Part shown: in pieces, positions 9,694-19,715 of the stretch | How positions within the stretch are numbered: position 1 is the first letter of the stretch | How the letters are laid out: the number at the start of each line of letters is the position of its first letter | From: Parastagonospora avenae f. sp. tritici 18332-5 | Taxonomy: Eukaryota > Ascomycota > Dothideomycetes > Pleosporales > Phaeosphaeriaceae | Direction of reading: 5' to 3' | DNA length: 64,000 bases | NCBI GenBank assembly: GCA_022559985.1 | Contig: JAFJTR010000013.1 | Span: 372,001-436,000, forward strand | Notes under the pieces: generated by a model | Databases searched by the model: none | Seen by the model: only the letters and a program-made list of their open reading frames with translations | Told to the model about the DNA's origin: nothing | Program-made: the position numbers and the translations under genes

Positions 9694-9776
9694 GGAATGA
9701 CTGCAGTAATTTTTTTGATCGGCGATCGGACTTTTGTGTGATAAAGAAGAGAAGCCTTAGTAACAGTGATGGGGAG

Positions 9777-9832
9777 CATTATACCCGCGTCGAACCGTGT
9801 AGACATCGTGCGGACATTTGAGATGGCACATG
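9777..9832 (-). promoter_or_regulatory. Example array promoter: CACATG element and TATA
   Basis: On the minus strand CATGTG (9832-9827) lies about 50 bp upstream of a TATA-like element (9783-9777). The same pair recurs at 9596/9544, 9370/9317, 9142/9089, 8677/8624 and 10064/10011, each 52-53 bp apart. This is core-promoter layout in every well-kept unit. Confidence 0.55.
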
Positions 9833-10013
9833 TCATAGCTTGTTACACCGTTTTTTGAAGTTCTGGCTCACTCAAAGATATGACATGTATTTTTCTACGT
9901 TTTTGGCGCTAGCAGAAACACAAACATGTATGCATTTGTCTGTCGGTTTTGATCGATAAAGAATGTTGTGTAGAATAAGAAGAGAACAGTCTTGTGGTAT
10001 GAATGAGGAGTAT

Positions 10014-10208
10014 TTATACCCGCCTTGACCCATGTCTCATCCAATCTGACAATTTTCGTTCCGCACATTCATGTCGTCGCCCACCATCTTTTTGGAAACC
10101 GAGCAGCAGATGCCATCTCGCTTCTCCGAGCGATTTTTGAGCTCCGTCTTTCCTCACACATGGCATATGCAGGTAGGGTTTTTGGGACAGGAACAGAAGA
10201 AAAGTCAT
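10014..10208 (-). CDS. Array unit ORF, starts MTFLLFLSQKP
   Basis: A 64-residue basic frame with its ATG 78 nt after the TATA-like element at 10286-10293. Its TAA stop is formed inside the TATA box of the next unit (10011-10018). The body is rich in Lys, Arg and Gly (FQKDGGRRHECAERK). No known domain. Confidence 0.28.
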   Translation of the reverse strand: MTFLLFLSQKPYLHMPCVRKDGAQKSLGEARWHLLLGFQKDGGRRHECAERKLSDWMRHGSRRV

Positions 10209-10846
10209 GTGAACCATGAACCGTATTCTTTGATCCTCCAGGCGGATGGTGTACAGAGATAGAAGATGTCGTGGAAAACGCGGGGTATTTGCACTCAATT
10301 GAGCAGCGACAAGAGAGCAAGCACATATTCCATGTGGACAGTGCTTTTGGTTTTTGGGATCACACATAAATAGCTTGCGTGGCCGTGTCCTTCCAGAACA
10401 TGAAGAGTATCAGCAAGTCCTTTCGCGCCGCGCACATGGAAAGAGTGTAGTGTTGTATTTGGAGTCAAGGGCAGAGTCTCATGTACGTTTGGTGTTTGTC
10501 ATTTGGAGAGCACACTTCCCGCACATTGAGACCTGTGTGCTGGTTTTGGAGAATGGGCAGAGGCAGAGGTCATCAACTGCTGGCTCAAGAATTTTTGGTA
10601 AGAGAAAGTAGACGTGTGATGAGAAAAAGAATGGAGAGGGGGCGGGGGCTTTATAGTCGAGACTGCTGCGAGTGATGAGTAAGCAGTTTGTGAAATCGCG
10701 CGAGTGGGACATGTGGTGGTCTGAGGAAGTATTCGAAATACCATTCATGTCTTTCTCGTGGAGTGAAATTCATTGAGCGTCCGTTTTCTTGCCGTCCCAA
10801 ACTGCTCCAAACTTTCACTGTTCCTCAATATCTTCCTACATCGTTG

Positions 10847-11626
10847 TTACCACCACCGTGCCCCAAATATCTTCGGCGCCACACTCCCCTTCTTCTCGTC
10901 ATCAATCAAACTAACCCGCTGATGCCCCTTAACATCCACCGCCAACTCCTGGTACTCAAAGTCGCCCTGACTCGGCCTCTTGATCAAATGCACATGCACC
11001 ACGCCCTGGCCCAGCGGTCCTTCTACGTAAAATTTAAAGCGCATGTGCTCAGTGCCCCACCGATCTGTCTCCTCCGTGCTGCTGATATAGCGATTCCGCG
11101 CCAATCGCGACCACGAGGCTTCGCCGAATGCTGCGATTTCGGAACCGGGGCCGAGCAGAGAGGTGCAGCGTTTGTCGGCGCGGATGAGGGAGACGGCGCG
11201 GTTGAAGTGGGCGGTTTTGGAGGAGGGGGAGAAGACGTCGGAGAAGAGGAAGTAACCTACGCCGCCCTGTAACATATGTTAGATAATAGTTCAGGCTCAG
11301 AGCGTGGGAGAGCTTACGGTAGCTAGTACGCCGACTAGAACTATGACCAGGTTGAAGCTTTGCTGCGTCGTTCTAACTGCTTTTTCGCCGGGTGAAAGGT
11401 CTGACCACCTGACTTGCCCGGTGTCGCCGGTCAGTGTGATGCTTTTGCGCTGTGGTCCTGGTGGAGAATTTGGTGTTGAGCTGTGTGTAGCTTGCGCATT
11501 GCGACTCGATGCGAAAGTTGCGCGACCAAGTGGAGCTCTTCGGGTCGATGAAGGATGTATGCGTGGCAGTATGAACGATGGTCGCAGAAGCGCGATGACT
11601 TCGCTTGGTTTGTATATCGCCGCCAT
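10847..11626 (-). CDS. TIM21: Mitochondrial import inner-membrane subunit Tim21
   Basis: Two exons, 11626-11318 and 11266-10847, joined by a 51-nt GTAAGC...CAG intron, give 242 residues. Residues 1 to about 45 are Arg/Ser-rich without acids, a mitochondrial presequence. One membrane helix spans about residues 91-110 (SFNLVIVLVGVLATGGVGYF). The C-terminal domain in the intermembrane space (about 115-230) reads FSDVFSPSSKTAHFNRAVSL through EHMRFKFYVEGP to GVVHVHLIKR, the Tim21 fold. Tim21 is known to connect the TOM complex to the TIM23 translocase by binding Tom22 and to link import with respiratory complexes. Length and order are usual for fungi. It is divergent from MSP1 with 255 bp between the start codons, so two mitochondrial genes may share a promoter. 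Confidence 0.9.
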
Positions 11627-11881
11627 TACCAGGGTGAATGCGCTCCCACGTGAGGCGCAAAGTGATCTCGGTGCGGAGGTGGAGCTCGTGTGAGTTGAGA
11701 TGCGGCATGCAAATGCGGGCCAGCCAAGACCGAGGCTGCGGGCCGCATGTGGCGGACGGGCCTAAGTTTTGGTGAACAACGCATTCGAGATCACTTTCTC
11801 CACCCGCCGACTTCGCATTCGACCGTTTTCTTCACGTGCCTCTCTCTCCATCACGGCTCGAGGCACCATTGGAGAGGCATC
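11627..11881. promoter_or_regulatory. Shared divergent promoter of TIM21 and MSP1
   Basis: 255 bp between two outward-facing start codons. I see no TATA box with a clear position; the MSP1 side has a pyrimidine-rich leader. Co-regulation of the two mitochondrial genes is inference. Confidence 0.4.
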
Positions 11882-13303
11882 ATGGCGTCGAATAAGAAGA
11901 GCGGGCTCACGGGCTACCTGCCCGACATTCTGATGGCGGCTGCAGCAGTACGTCGACGCATTGTTGACCGTGGCTCTCCAAGACTAACACGTGCAATAGC
12001 CACTGATCGCCTACTTCGTCATTCGCAACCTCCTTGCACGTCTCGACCCCGAAGCACAGCAGAAGGAAGAAGCACGTGCCAAAGCATCAGCCGCGAATCG
12101 GAAACTCGGCGCCATACTGTCAGGGAAGCGGAGAAGTAGTCGCAGTGGAGACAATGATAGCGACGATGAGCACGACTCGAGGAGGCGGCCACGGATACAG
12201 GATCTGAATCTCAACACATATGAGCAGACGATCGCCATGGAAGTGGTTGCGCCCGAGGAGATTCCCGTTAGCTTTGAGGGTACGTCAAGAAATCCACAGC
12301 GATTGGAGCTCACAGGAGAATGCTAACTGTGACAGACATCGGCGGTCTCGACAACATCATCGAAGAACTCAAAGAATCCGTCATCTACCCCCTGACCCTG
12401 CCGCATCTCTACTCGCACTCGTCCTCGCTCCTCAGCGCACCATCTGGTGTCCTCCTCTATGGCCCGCCCGGTTGCGGAAAGACGATGCTCGCAAAGGCTC
12501 TCGCACACGAATCTGGCGCCTGCTTCATCAACCTGCACATCTCCACCCTCACTGAGAAGTGGTACGGCGACTCGAACAAGCTCGTAAACGCCGTCTTCAG
12601 TCTCGCACGAAAGCTACAACCTAGTATCGTCTTCATCGACGAGATCGACGCGGTGCTCGGACAACGGAGATCTGGCGAGCACGAGGCCAGCGGTATGGTA
12701 AAGGCAGAGTTCATGACACACTGGGACGGTCTTGCGTCGTCTACCGGCAGCGAACCGCAGCGGATATGCATTTTGGGCGCGACAAACCGCATTCAGGATA
12801 TCGACGAAGCCATTCTCCGCCGCATGCCGAAAAAGTTCCCCATTGGCCTGCCATCTGCGTCGCAGCGACACAACATATTCTCCTTGATTCTCCGCGACAC
12901 TAAAGTCGACCGAAAGAACTTCGATCTGGACTACCTCGTCCGCGTATCCGCTGGCATGTCTGGCTCAGATATCAAGGAAGCGTGCAGAGACGCAGCTATG
13001 GGACCTGTTCGCGAATACATCAGGCGCAAGAAGGCCGACGGCACGCTGAAGAGCAGCCGCACAGTCGCTGCGGGAGACGTGCGCGGATTGCAGACAGCAG
13101 ACTTCTTCGGCACCGGGCGCGGACTGAAGGATTTGGAGAACCTCGACGACACACGGGAAGAAATGAACGCACGCGTCAGAAGCCGGGTGCACACGACCTC
13201 CGAGGAGTCGGAAGACGCAAGCAGCAGCAGCAACACCGAGAGTGGCGACGAAAAGTTTCGCGACTCGGCTTACCAGGACCCCGAGCCCGCGGCGATTCAT
13301 TAA
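11882..13303 (+). CDS. MSP1: Outer mitochondrial membrane AAA ATPase Msp1
   Basis: Three exons, 11882-11947, 12000-12279 and 12336-13303 (introns 52 and 56 nt), give 437 residues. An N-terminal membrane anchor (PDILMAAAAPLIAYFVI, about residues 14-30) is followed by a charged linker and one AAA domain beginning FEDIGGLD. Walker A is GPPGCGKT (about 158-165), Walker B is IVFIDEID (about 213-220), and the arginine-finger region is ILRRMPKKF. The ESVIYPL and WYGDSNKLV segments are typical of Msp1/ATAD1. Msp1 is known to extract mislocalised tail-anchored proteins from the mitochondrial outer membrane. The Ser/Asp-rich C-terminal tail (about 70 residues) is longer than in yeast. All ATPase residues I can check are intact. 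Confidence 0.93.
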
Positions 13304-13723
13304 TAGGCGCAATAATCACGACATGATTATGGACGACCTCGCTGTACATCTTGTATATGACCGAACCTGAAATATCATCCTAGGTGGTTGGGAGCTATGT
13401 GTGTGTATATGGGCGGCGTTTCCCCGGATTTAGCTCCTCTATGGCGTTTGTTCGGCTTTAAGCTTACGAAGGGTACAATAGAAGGGATCTCAGGAGGTGC
13501 AGATACCCCATGAAATACTATCAATATACGACTGCATCTTTTCGAAGTTTTCTGAGGAAGCTGAAATCTGTCCAGTTCTCCCGCTGTTGCCCGAGATGCA
13601 AACTGTGGATCGCGACTACCACAGTACCATGGAATCGCGACAGTCAAGATTGCATAAAAAGACCTAGTGTCTGCTCATTCGTCCCTGTCTACAAACTCAT
13701 CTCCAACAATCCCTCAGCCCAAA
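13304..13723. other. MSP1 3' flank, no gene seen
   Basis: No ATG-started frame of note. A pyrimidine-rich stretch before 13724 resembles the former promoter of the broken phosphoesterase. Confidence 0.4.
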
Positions 13724-14458
13724 ATGTCACACTTCTCCCCAAACAACATCTTCACCCCCATCCCTCCCTACCTCCCCCATCCGCCGCTTCCTCACCTCAC
13801 CCACCCACTTCCTCGCCTACTGGCTCTACACCCACCGACCGCCCCTCGCCCCCTTATCTTCAGGGTCCGCACCCATCAAACTCGTCTGCATATCCGACAC
13901 GCACAACAAATGCCCCCTCCTCCCCGCCGTGAACATGACGATCAACGGGTCGCTCGCAGAAGTACGAGCGCAGGTCGAGTGGGTGAACACTCTGCCGCAC
14001 GCGCAGAAAGTCGTAATCGCGGGGAATCACGACGTGTGTTTAGCGGAGGGGGAGGGAGAGGGGAGATAGACTGGGGCGACGTCACGTACCTGCAAAACTT
14101 CTCTCTCGGGGTAGATCTATAGGGTAGGACGCTGAATATCCACGGCGCGCCGCAGACGCAGCAGTATAAGAATTGGGCCTTCCAATACGCTCCCCTAGAC
14201 ACAGACGTTGCCTGGCATAAGAAAATACCGCTGGATACAGATATTCTACTCACCCACAGCCCAGCACGTGGACACGTCGGTGTCAACTCAGGCTGTAAAG
14301 CGCTGTTGAAAGAAGTCAGGAGGGTTAGGCCACGGGTGAGTGTTTGTGGGCATGTACATCGCGCGAGGGGCGTGCAGAGGGGGGAGTGGAGAGGTGCTGA
14401 CGAGGGATGGGATGCGGTGAATATGCGAGATGGGGGAGTGCTTGGGTGGGGAAGATAG
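13724..14458 (+). pseudogene. Broken metallophosphoesterase (calcineurin-like)
   Basis: Pieces of a metallophosphoesterase appear in two frames. From about 13860 the frame reads KLVCISDTHNK (metal motif 1), then VVIAGNHDVCLAEGEG (GNHD motif), and hits TAG at about 14068. One frame over, DWGDVTYLQNFSLGVDL runs into TAG at 14120-14122. The same frame resumes GRTLNIHGAPQTQQYKNWAF, then DTDILLTHSPARGH and CGHVHRARG (the last metal motif), ending at 14456-14458. Between SDTHN and GNHD the usual GDxxxHxGD segment is missing (PAVNMTINGS stands in its place). One frameshift, one in-frame stop and a lost metal motif make a working enzyme unlikely. The N-terminal end is unclear, and an ATG at 13724 fits only by another shift. 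Confidence 0.7.
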
Positions 14459-17400
14459 TTGGGGAGTGGCTGTGGGCTTGGATCAGGTATGTATTGGTAC
14501 GAGAGGGAAGGAGGGGGGAGGTTGTTTGGGTGAATGCTGCGATGAGGGAAGGGGAAAGGGAAGGGGAAGGGGAGAATGAGGAAGGGTGGGTTGTTGGGAT
14601 TTAACACCAACACGAGTTATCGTTACTCCACCATAAGAAACACAGCTTAAATTGTCCCTCCGTTCTGATTTATTTCCCCGTAGATTTTGGCTTCTTAACA
14701 CTCATCTCGAATTTGCAAACGCGGCTGGTTGGATTTTACTCGTGCACATGTTTTATCAACATTGTTGAAGTCAATTCTTTTCGCAGTTTATGTTTAACTT
14801 AGACGGAGTTTTTTAATCATGTCTCCCCGCACGAACACTAGGATCAGCATTCCAGGCTCGAAAATGCAAGTTCTTCACATCTACATTCCGTATCGCAAAG
14901 CTAGTACGCGCATTAATCAAGTCTTCGAAGCGCAGCAATCATAATGCCAGGTTCGACAAAATCTCCTCCATTCAACTACAAAACCAACATCAACACTCTG
15001 TATGCAAGTCTTTACGAATCTCCATATCATTAAGATACACAATACTTCCACCAATCGCCCTCTCTCGCCAATACTCTACTTCCACACAATATACCAGACT
15101 TCAACGCAGCCTTTAATGCTGAGAAATCTACGCAAGGCCTCATCACCGATGCGAACTACAACAAGAAATTCCGAAAATACTGAACTCGCCCCAACCCTAC
15201 AACAGCGATAGAATGCCATCTGACATGTTTGGAGTTTCACACATGGGAGGTCAGGACAGTGAGCGAGTCAGTGTCATCCAGCGTAACAATGAGAAAGTGT
15301 GAAGTCGGGCCAAGTATACGTTTTATTTATGGAAACCCCGACTCTACGGAAACGTGTACCAATACCTCTGGAATTAATGTAGTGTTGAGCCGGTAGCATA
15401 TGCACTCCATCGCATGCATTGACGGGCAGGGTGGGATCTCGATGGCGCTTCGCTCGGCATGTTGTCTTCTCGCTGCTCGCCAGCCAACGTCACCGCATAC
15501 GTCCTCTAAAATCCCATATCTGTATATCGTGCCAGCGTGCAAGCTACGTGTGCGTGAAGCAAGGAATCTATTTCCACAAACCAATCCCCAAAAATCTTTA
15601 CGCCAGGAGCAGACTCCTTGTACTGTTGAACCATCCATGGCCAGATTGGATATTCCCAGAGACATTTCCATCAAGTTGCCGTCATTGGAGTTCGCATTGT
15701 CACGCGGGTCGGATAAGTCTCGTTGTAGAACAAGTTAGACCTAGCTACTTTCACATGTTGCTGCTTTACAGAGAAAGACGACACGACACGCAGGCGCGAA
15801 CTCGTCCAACTGGCAGAAGGGAGGCACATGTAAATACACGAGAAATTCTGCACTTTGCCAACCGTGATGACTGAGTCGCTGCTTGAAGCGACGAGTGCAG
15901 AGGAGAGGACATGTCGATAAGTCCTCGATGTATTGGCTGCTTGATTTCGCAGGTCCATGTTATGCTGTAGACCAACGTGGCAGTCCTGCTGTGCTATGCA
16001 TGTCCAACTTGCTTTTCACTATTTGCGAGCGAGTACGGGCGTTTACAGTCAGATGAGAGGTGGCAGGACGCTGGGAGGAAACATGCATGGAACATGCAAA
16101 TTCGTGTTAAGAGTTTGTAGATGCCTGGTTGCCTTGATCCCAACAGCATAAGCGTGAGGTAGCGTTGACGTGGGTGGTAGAGTGAGTTGTCATAGCATGG
16201 CGAAATAGCGCTCTCTGCGACCAATGATCCTCTCGTTTGAAAGTAGGCTGCGCAATAGCGCTTACTACACGCTGTTATATCATCTGGAGCATGTTTTGGT
16301 GGCACTTAGACCGCTCAATGAGAAAGAAGCAAGTCTGAAGAGGGACACGTAAGAGTGACGACGTTGCATGGCGAGGCACACCAGGCGTCGGCATAATTCC
16401 CGTCTGCCCTTACCCAACGAGAAGAGGTTGAGGTCGCCTGGATATTCTCAAAAACTTTCGTAAAACTGGACATAAATATCTTAGAGTAGCGTGTATCTTC
16501 ACGCCCCCTTTATGAAATTATAGGTGTGCTTCTGAAGATTATTCGATCACTTCGCGCATATGCAAAGCAGACACAAATCTTGCCGCTGCCTGGTGGGCAT
16601 GTCGTTGATCGTACCTGCAGCGAGAGACGGAGTAATAACAGGGCCCCATTATGTCTGGTAGATCGGTCACGATACCCACAAAGTCTCCAGAAGGATGGGT
16701 CGCGGAAGCAATATTTGGAGAGTGACATGGCCACATGCATGCGGCTTGAAAAGACCCTTCAAGAGCATCGCTTTCGTGACGCGGAACATGTTTCGCGCTT
16801 CCCAACAAGGCTGCGTTCGAGAAGGCGCCAGGAAATAAAGCTGTCAAATACCGTGCATCAACGGGCTTCCATAGCACGTGGTAGGCCAGCACCAGAAACA
16901 ATGATCTGAGCATATCATTCATGCTACCAGCTAGGGCGATGGGGATTTGGAAGCGGCGCATGAGAGGCGACGAGATTCGCATGATGTTTTGCTCTTTGGT
17001 AGCGAACCAGCGCAGGCGCCGCTGTGGTTGAGTTTCGAAACGCATTGCAATGTCATGGCCCAGTTTGTTTACCATGGAACCTGAGCGAAGGATTAACGAC
17101 GAGTGAACCTTCGGGAGGGCGACCGTCGGCTGTCCAGTGCGTCAAGCGATTGCCGGCAATTGTGGATTTTGCTGTCTTGTGAAAGGGGGAAAGCTTGTCC
17201 TAGGCCTTGTAAGTTTTGCTGAACCGGACTAGGCTGTCTCATGCTGGAGCCCTGACCATGCGCAACAGGCCATGTCAATCTACCGTGAAGAAACTGTCGC
17301 TACGCTGGCCAGAAGGCTGGATCGACAAGATAACAAATTTCTTAGCTGTACATCCCCGCTGTTCTGGTATGACGCCCGAGATGAGTGCTGAAGATGGAGA

Positions 17401-18520
17401 TTGTGGGGAGCGAACTGATGAGGATCAACGCAGTGTCAGGCCGAGCTTGCCGTGAAGCTGGAAGACGACTCAGTAACAGTACTGCTAGCAGCTGTACCAA
17501 GTGATTGAGGGGTCTATCGAATCTCGAGTCCTCAAACGGTGGCCCTCCATGGTCGAAAGGGTCCTATATAGGACGCTAGACGTCATGTCTGTGAGGCTCA
17601 AAAGACAGACTGCGCCATGAAACACTGTGGCGCTCGGGAGCAGACTCGATGAGACTCGCGGTACACAAAAAAGCAGCTGGAGCGGCCGGATCGGTGCTGG
17701 TAAGGCACAGACAGGAGGTTGGTCACATCCGCGATCCCATGTTCTGGTACCTGAGCACAGACGAAAGGATAACCTTGGGCAAGTGTAATGAAACTGGCCG
17801 TCGCAAAAGGAGCAAACCTTGACAGGAGGTGTGATGAAGTGCATCGGACTATTAGCCAGCTCCCAAGACGGCCACGCGAAAGCAATAGCGCGAGGAGACT
17901 AGCGGCAGTTCGCGCAACTGGAACCACTGGGACCTTGCTGGGGGACACGAGGTCTAAGTTGGCCCTAAGCTTGCACAGGAAGACTGAAGGGAGTGTGGCT
18001 GCATCAATAACACAAGTCCGTGATTCCGAACCCTGTTCGTGTGAGCCGGGTCACAGGTAGTAGCACCGCCGCACGGCAGCATCAGCATCCATTGTCGATG
18101 CAGCCACTGAAGGGGTTTCGCGATATTGCGGATGAACAGCAGACGAAGGGCCATATTGACGCGGGCAGCGGCGCGGATGGCCTCTCGCGTGGTGTTGGTG
18201 TTGGTGTTGGAGGTGCGCTGCGATTCGGTGGAGGGGGCGCGCCATGAAGCTGCCGAAATTAAAGGCAGGGGTATCGCGCCTTCTGCAATTGGCTGGCTGG
18301 ATGAATAACACGGCGGAAACTGCTCCCAAGGCCTGAATATCACTACGAGATCAGCGCAAATGCTCGAGCGTAGCACAGGCAAAGACGCAAAGGGCTCGCA
18401 GACGCGGCATCCTTCCTGGCAGGAGCGTTGACTGCGCTGAGATGGTGGTGGTGGTGGTGGTGATGGTGATGGTGGACAGCGTCGATATGTGAACCCGGCC
18501 TAGCGCGGTTTGAAACCTGC
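14459..18520. other. Four kilobases without a supported gene
   Basis: 14540-14590 is a purine-rich simple stretch (GGGAAGGGGA units). The open frames in this region are short, overlap on both strands and show no domain or good splice structure. The longest is at 16539-17075 on the minus strand (178 codons) and has no recognisable feature; I cannot exclude a lineage-specific gene or a long non-coding RNA there. Confidence 0.4.
18440..18472. repeat. GGT/GGTGAT microsatellite
   Basis: A run of GGT triplets followed by GATGGT units. It produces a false poly-His reading on the minus strand. Simple-sequence DNA. Confidence 0.8.
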
Positions 18521-19715
18521 GGTTGCTGCAGGCCTTGTGCGTCCAAATTAATCCTTCTGTCATGGCGGGCGGGAAGCGTCCGACCAGCAAATGGGAGATT
18601 GCAAGGTGCTGGCTGCGAGGCTCTGGTCGCCGCCGTCGCTGCTGTCAGTGTCTGAACAACAGCATCGGTCCCTCAGCAGCGTCTGGCATTTCCTCGACGT
18701 GCACCGGGAATCTATATTTGCAACTATCGAATGCACTACAGCGCGCTCGGCTCCCGTCTCTAAGCCCGAACGAGCCAGCCCGTCTGTGGGCAAAGGCACC
18801 ATTGCTGCAGGGAGCACAAGTCAGTCGCCCACGCCCCTGCTGTGGAGCCGCGCTGCCTGGGCTCAGCCTGTCCTCATTTCTCCACCACGTTCCGCCCGTC
18901 GAACGCTGCTGTCTTGTCGTCTTTCCTCCTCCACCGCCGACAACATTCGATCCGGTTTGCGCATCCAGCACACTCAATATCGTGCGCAACACCAGCCCGT
19001 GGCAGCCCCGTGGATCATCGCTCATCGCATCGCCCTCAGGTTCACACGCCCGCACCACGCTCCCTAGCACGATTCTCCGAATCACCACCGTCCTTCGCAC
19101 CCAGTTGCTTCTCTAATCAGTACGCCGTAATTAGACCGTGACCGTCGCTCATTGTCCTCGCACCGCTTCGCCTCACCAAGCCACGACAGGTCTCGACCAC
19201 GCATCACCGAGGACAGAGAAAGACTTGCGCATCGACCCCGACGCGCACCTTTGTTCGGAACGCACGCCTCGCACGCCAGGATCAGTCCTTACTTCGGGAT
19301 TACATTTTCGCGTCGGTCCTTTGTCGTGATCGTGACTCCTGGAACCCCCAGCCGAGCACTTCCTGCGAACTCTTGCATTACGGTCGCTGTCGAACATGAC
19401 GGCGTAGCCTGACACGAGACGACGACTTCTGCGACCACCCGTTCCTGCAGAAAACCCATTCTAGCTGCATCGACAGTCTAGTGAGTTGCCCAGGCTTTCG
19501 TCGCATCTGCGCCTAGCTAACACGCATGGCAGGTCCACTCTTTACCATCTTTGACATTCGTCAAGTACATTCGTTTTTCACGCCCTGACTGTATGTCTGC
19601 CCTGTACCCTCTTGCCGGGTCTCACAGTGTCTAATAAGCACAGGCTCGCGATCGGTAGACTCGCCTCCAACAGCATATACTTAATCCACCCCGTTGCTTC
19701 AACATCTTAGAAAAC
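18521..19715 (+). promoter_or_regulatory. Long CT-rich leader of MSB2 with two likely introns
   Basis: A pyrimidine-rich, stop-containing stretch upstream of the MSB2 start. Two segments look like introns in the 5' untranslated region: 19481-19532 (GTGAGT, GCTAAC, CAG) and 19591-19643 (GTATGT, CTAAT, CAG), 52 and 53 nt, the usual size here. The transcription start cannot be placed. Confidence 0.45.

Larger units (their letters stand above)
6293..10700 (-). repeat. Tandem array of TATA-driven micro-ORF units
   Basis: At least 15 diverged units, read on the minus strand. TATA-like element and following ATG (first base), right to left: 10650/10573, 10286/10208, 10011/9927, 9777/9693, 9544/9461, 9317/9237 (TATA decayed), 9089/9012, 8863/8780, 8624/8544, 8135/8048, 7856/7769, 7468/7387 (decayed), 7071/6991, about 6764/6689 (decayed), 6592/6505. 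Spacing is 75-87 nt throughout. Between them lies a pyrimidine run followed by TCACAC; in most central units a CACATG-like element sits 50-54 bp upstream of the TATA. The frames start MTSASAHSPK, MTFLLFLSQK, MFVFLLAPKT, MFVPLPAPKA, MFVFLPMQKQ, MFVILSA, MFALLPVRET, MFSPVSAPKE, MRVFLLPKNN, MLYLLLEG, MLCPLSAPKT, MTAVASAPPK, MSAVSSVRPK, MCSLPLRSSE and MCVLCASTAR. Unit length is 226-239 bp in the centre and up to about 280 bp, or more, elsewhere. I do not recognise the family. Confidence 0.8.

Noticed and set aside
14540..14590. Purine-rich run as a possible regulatory element
   Set aside because: Simple GGGAAG-type sequence with no further structure.
16539..17075. 178-codon minus-strand frame
   Set aside because: No domain, no conserved motif and no splice logic; chance cannot be excluded, so it is only noted in the gene-poor entry.
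18440..18472. Poly-His stretch
   Set aside because: Product of a GGT microsatellite read on the minus strand.
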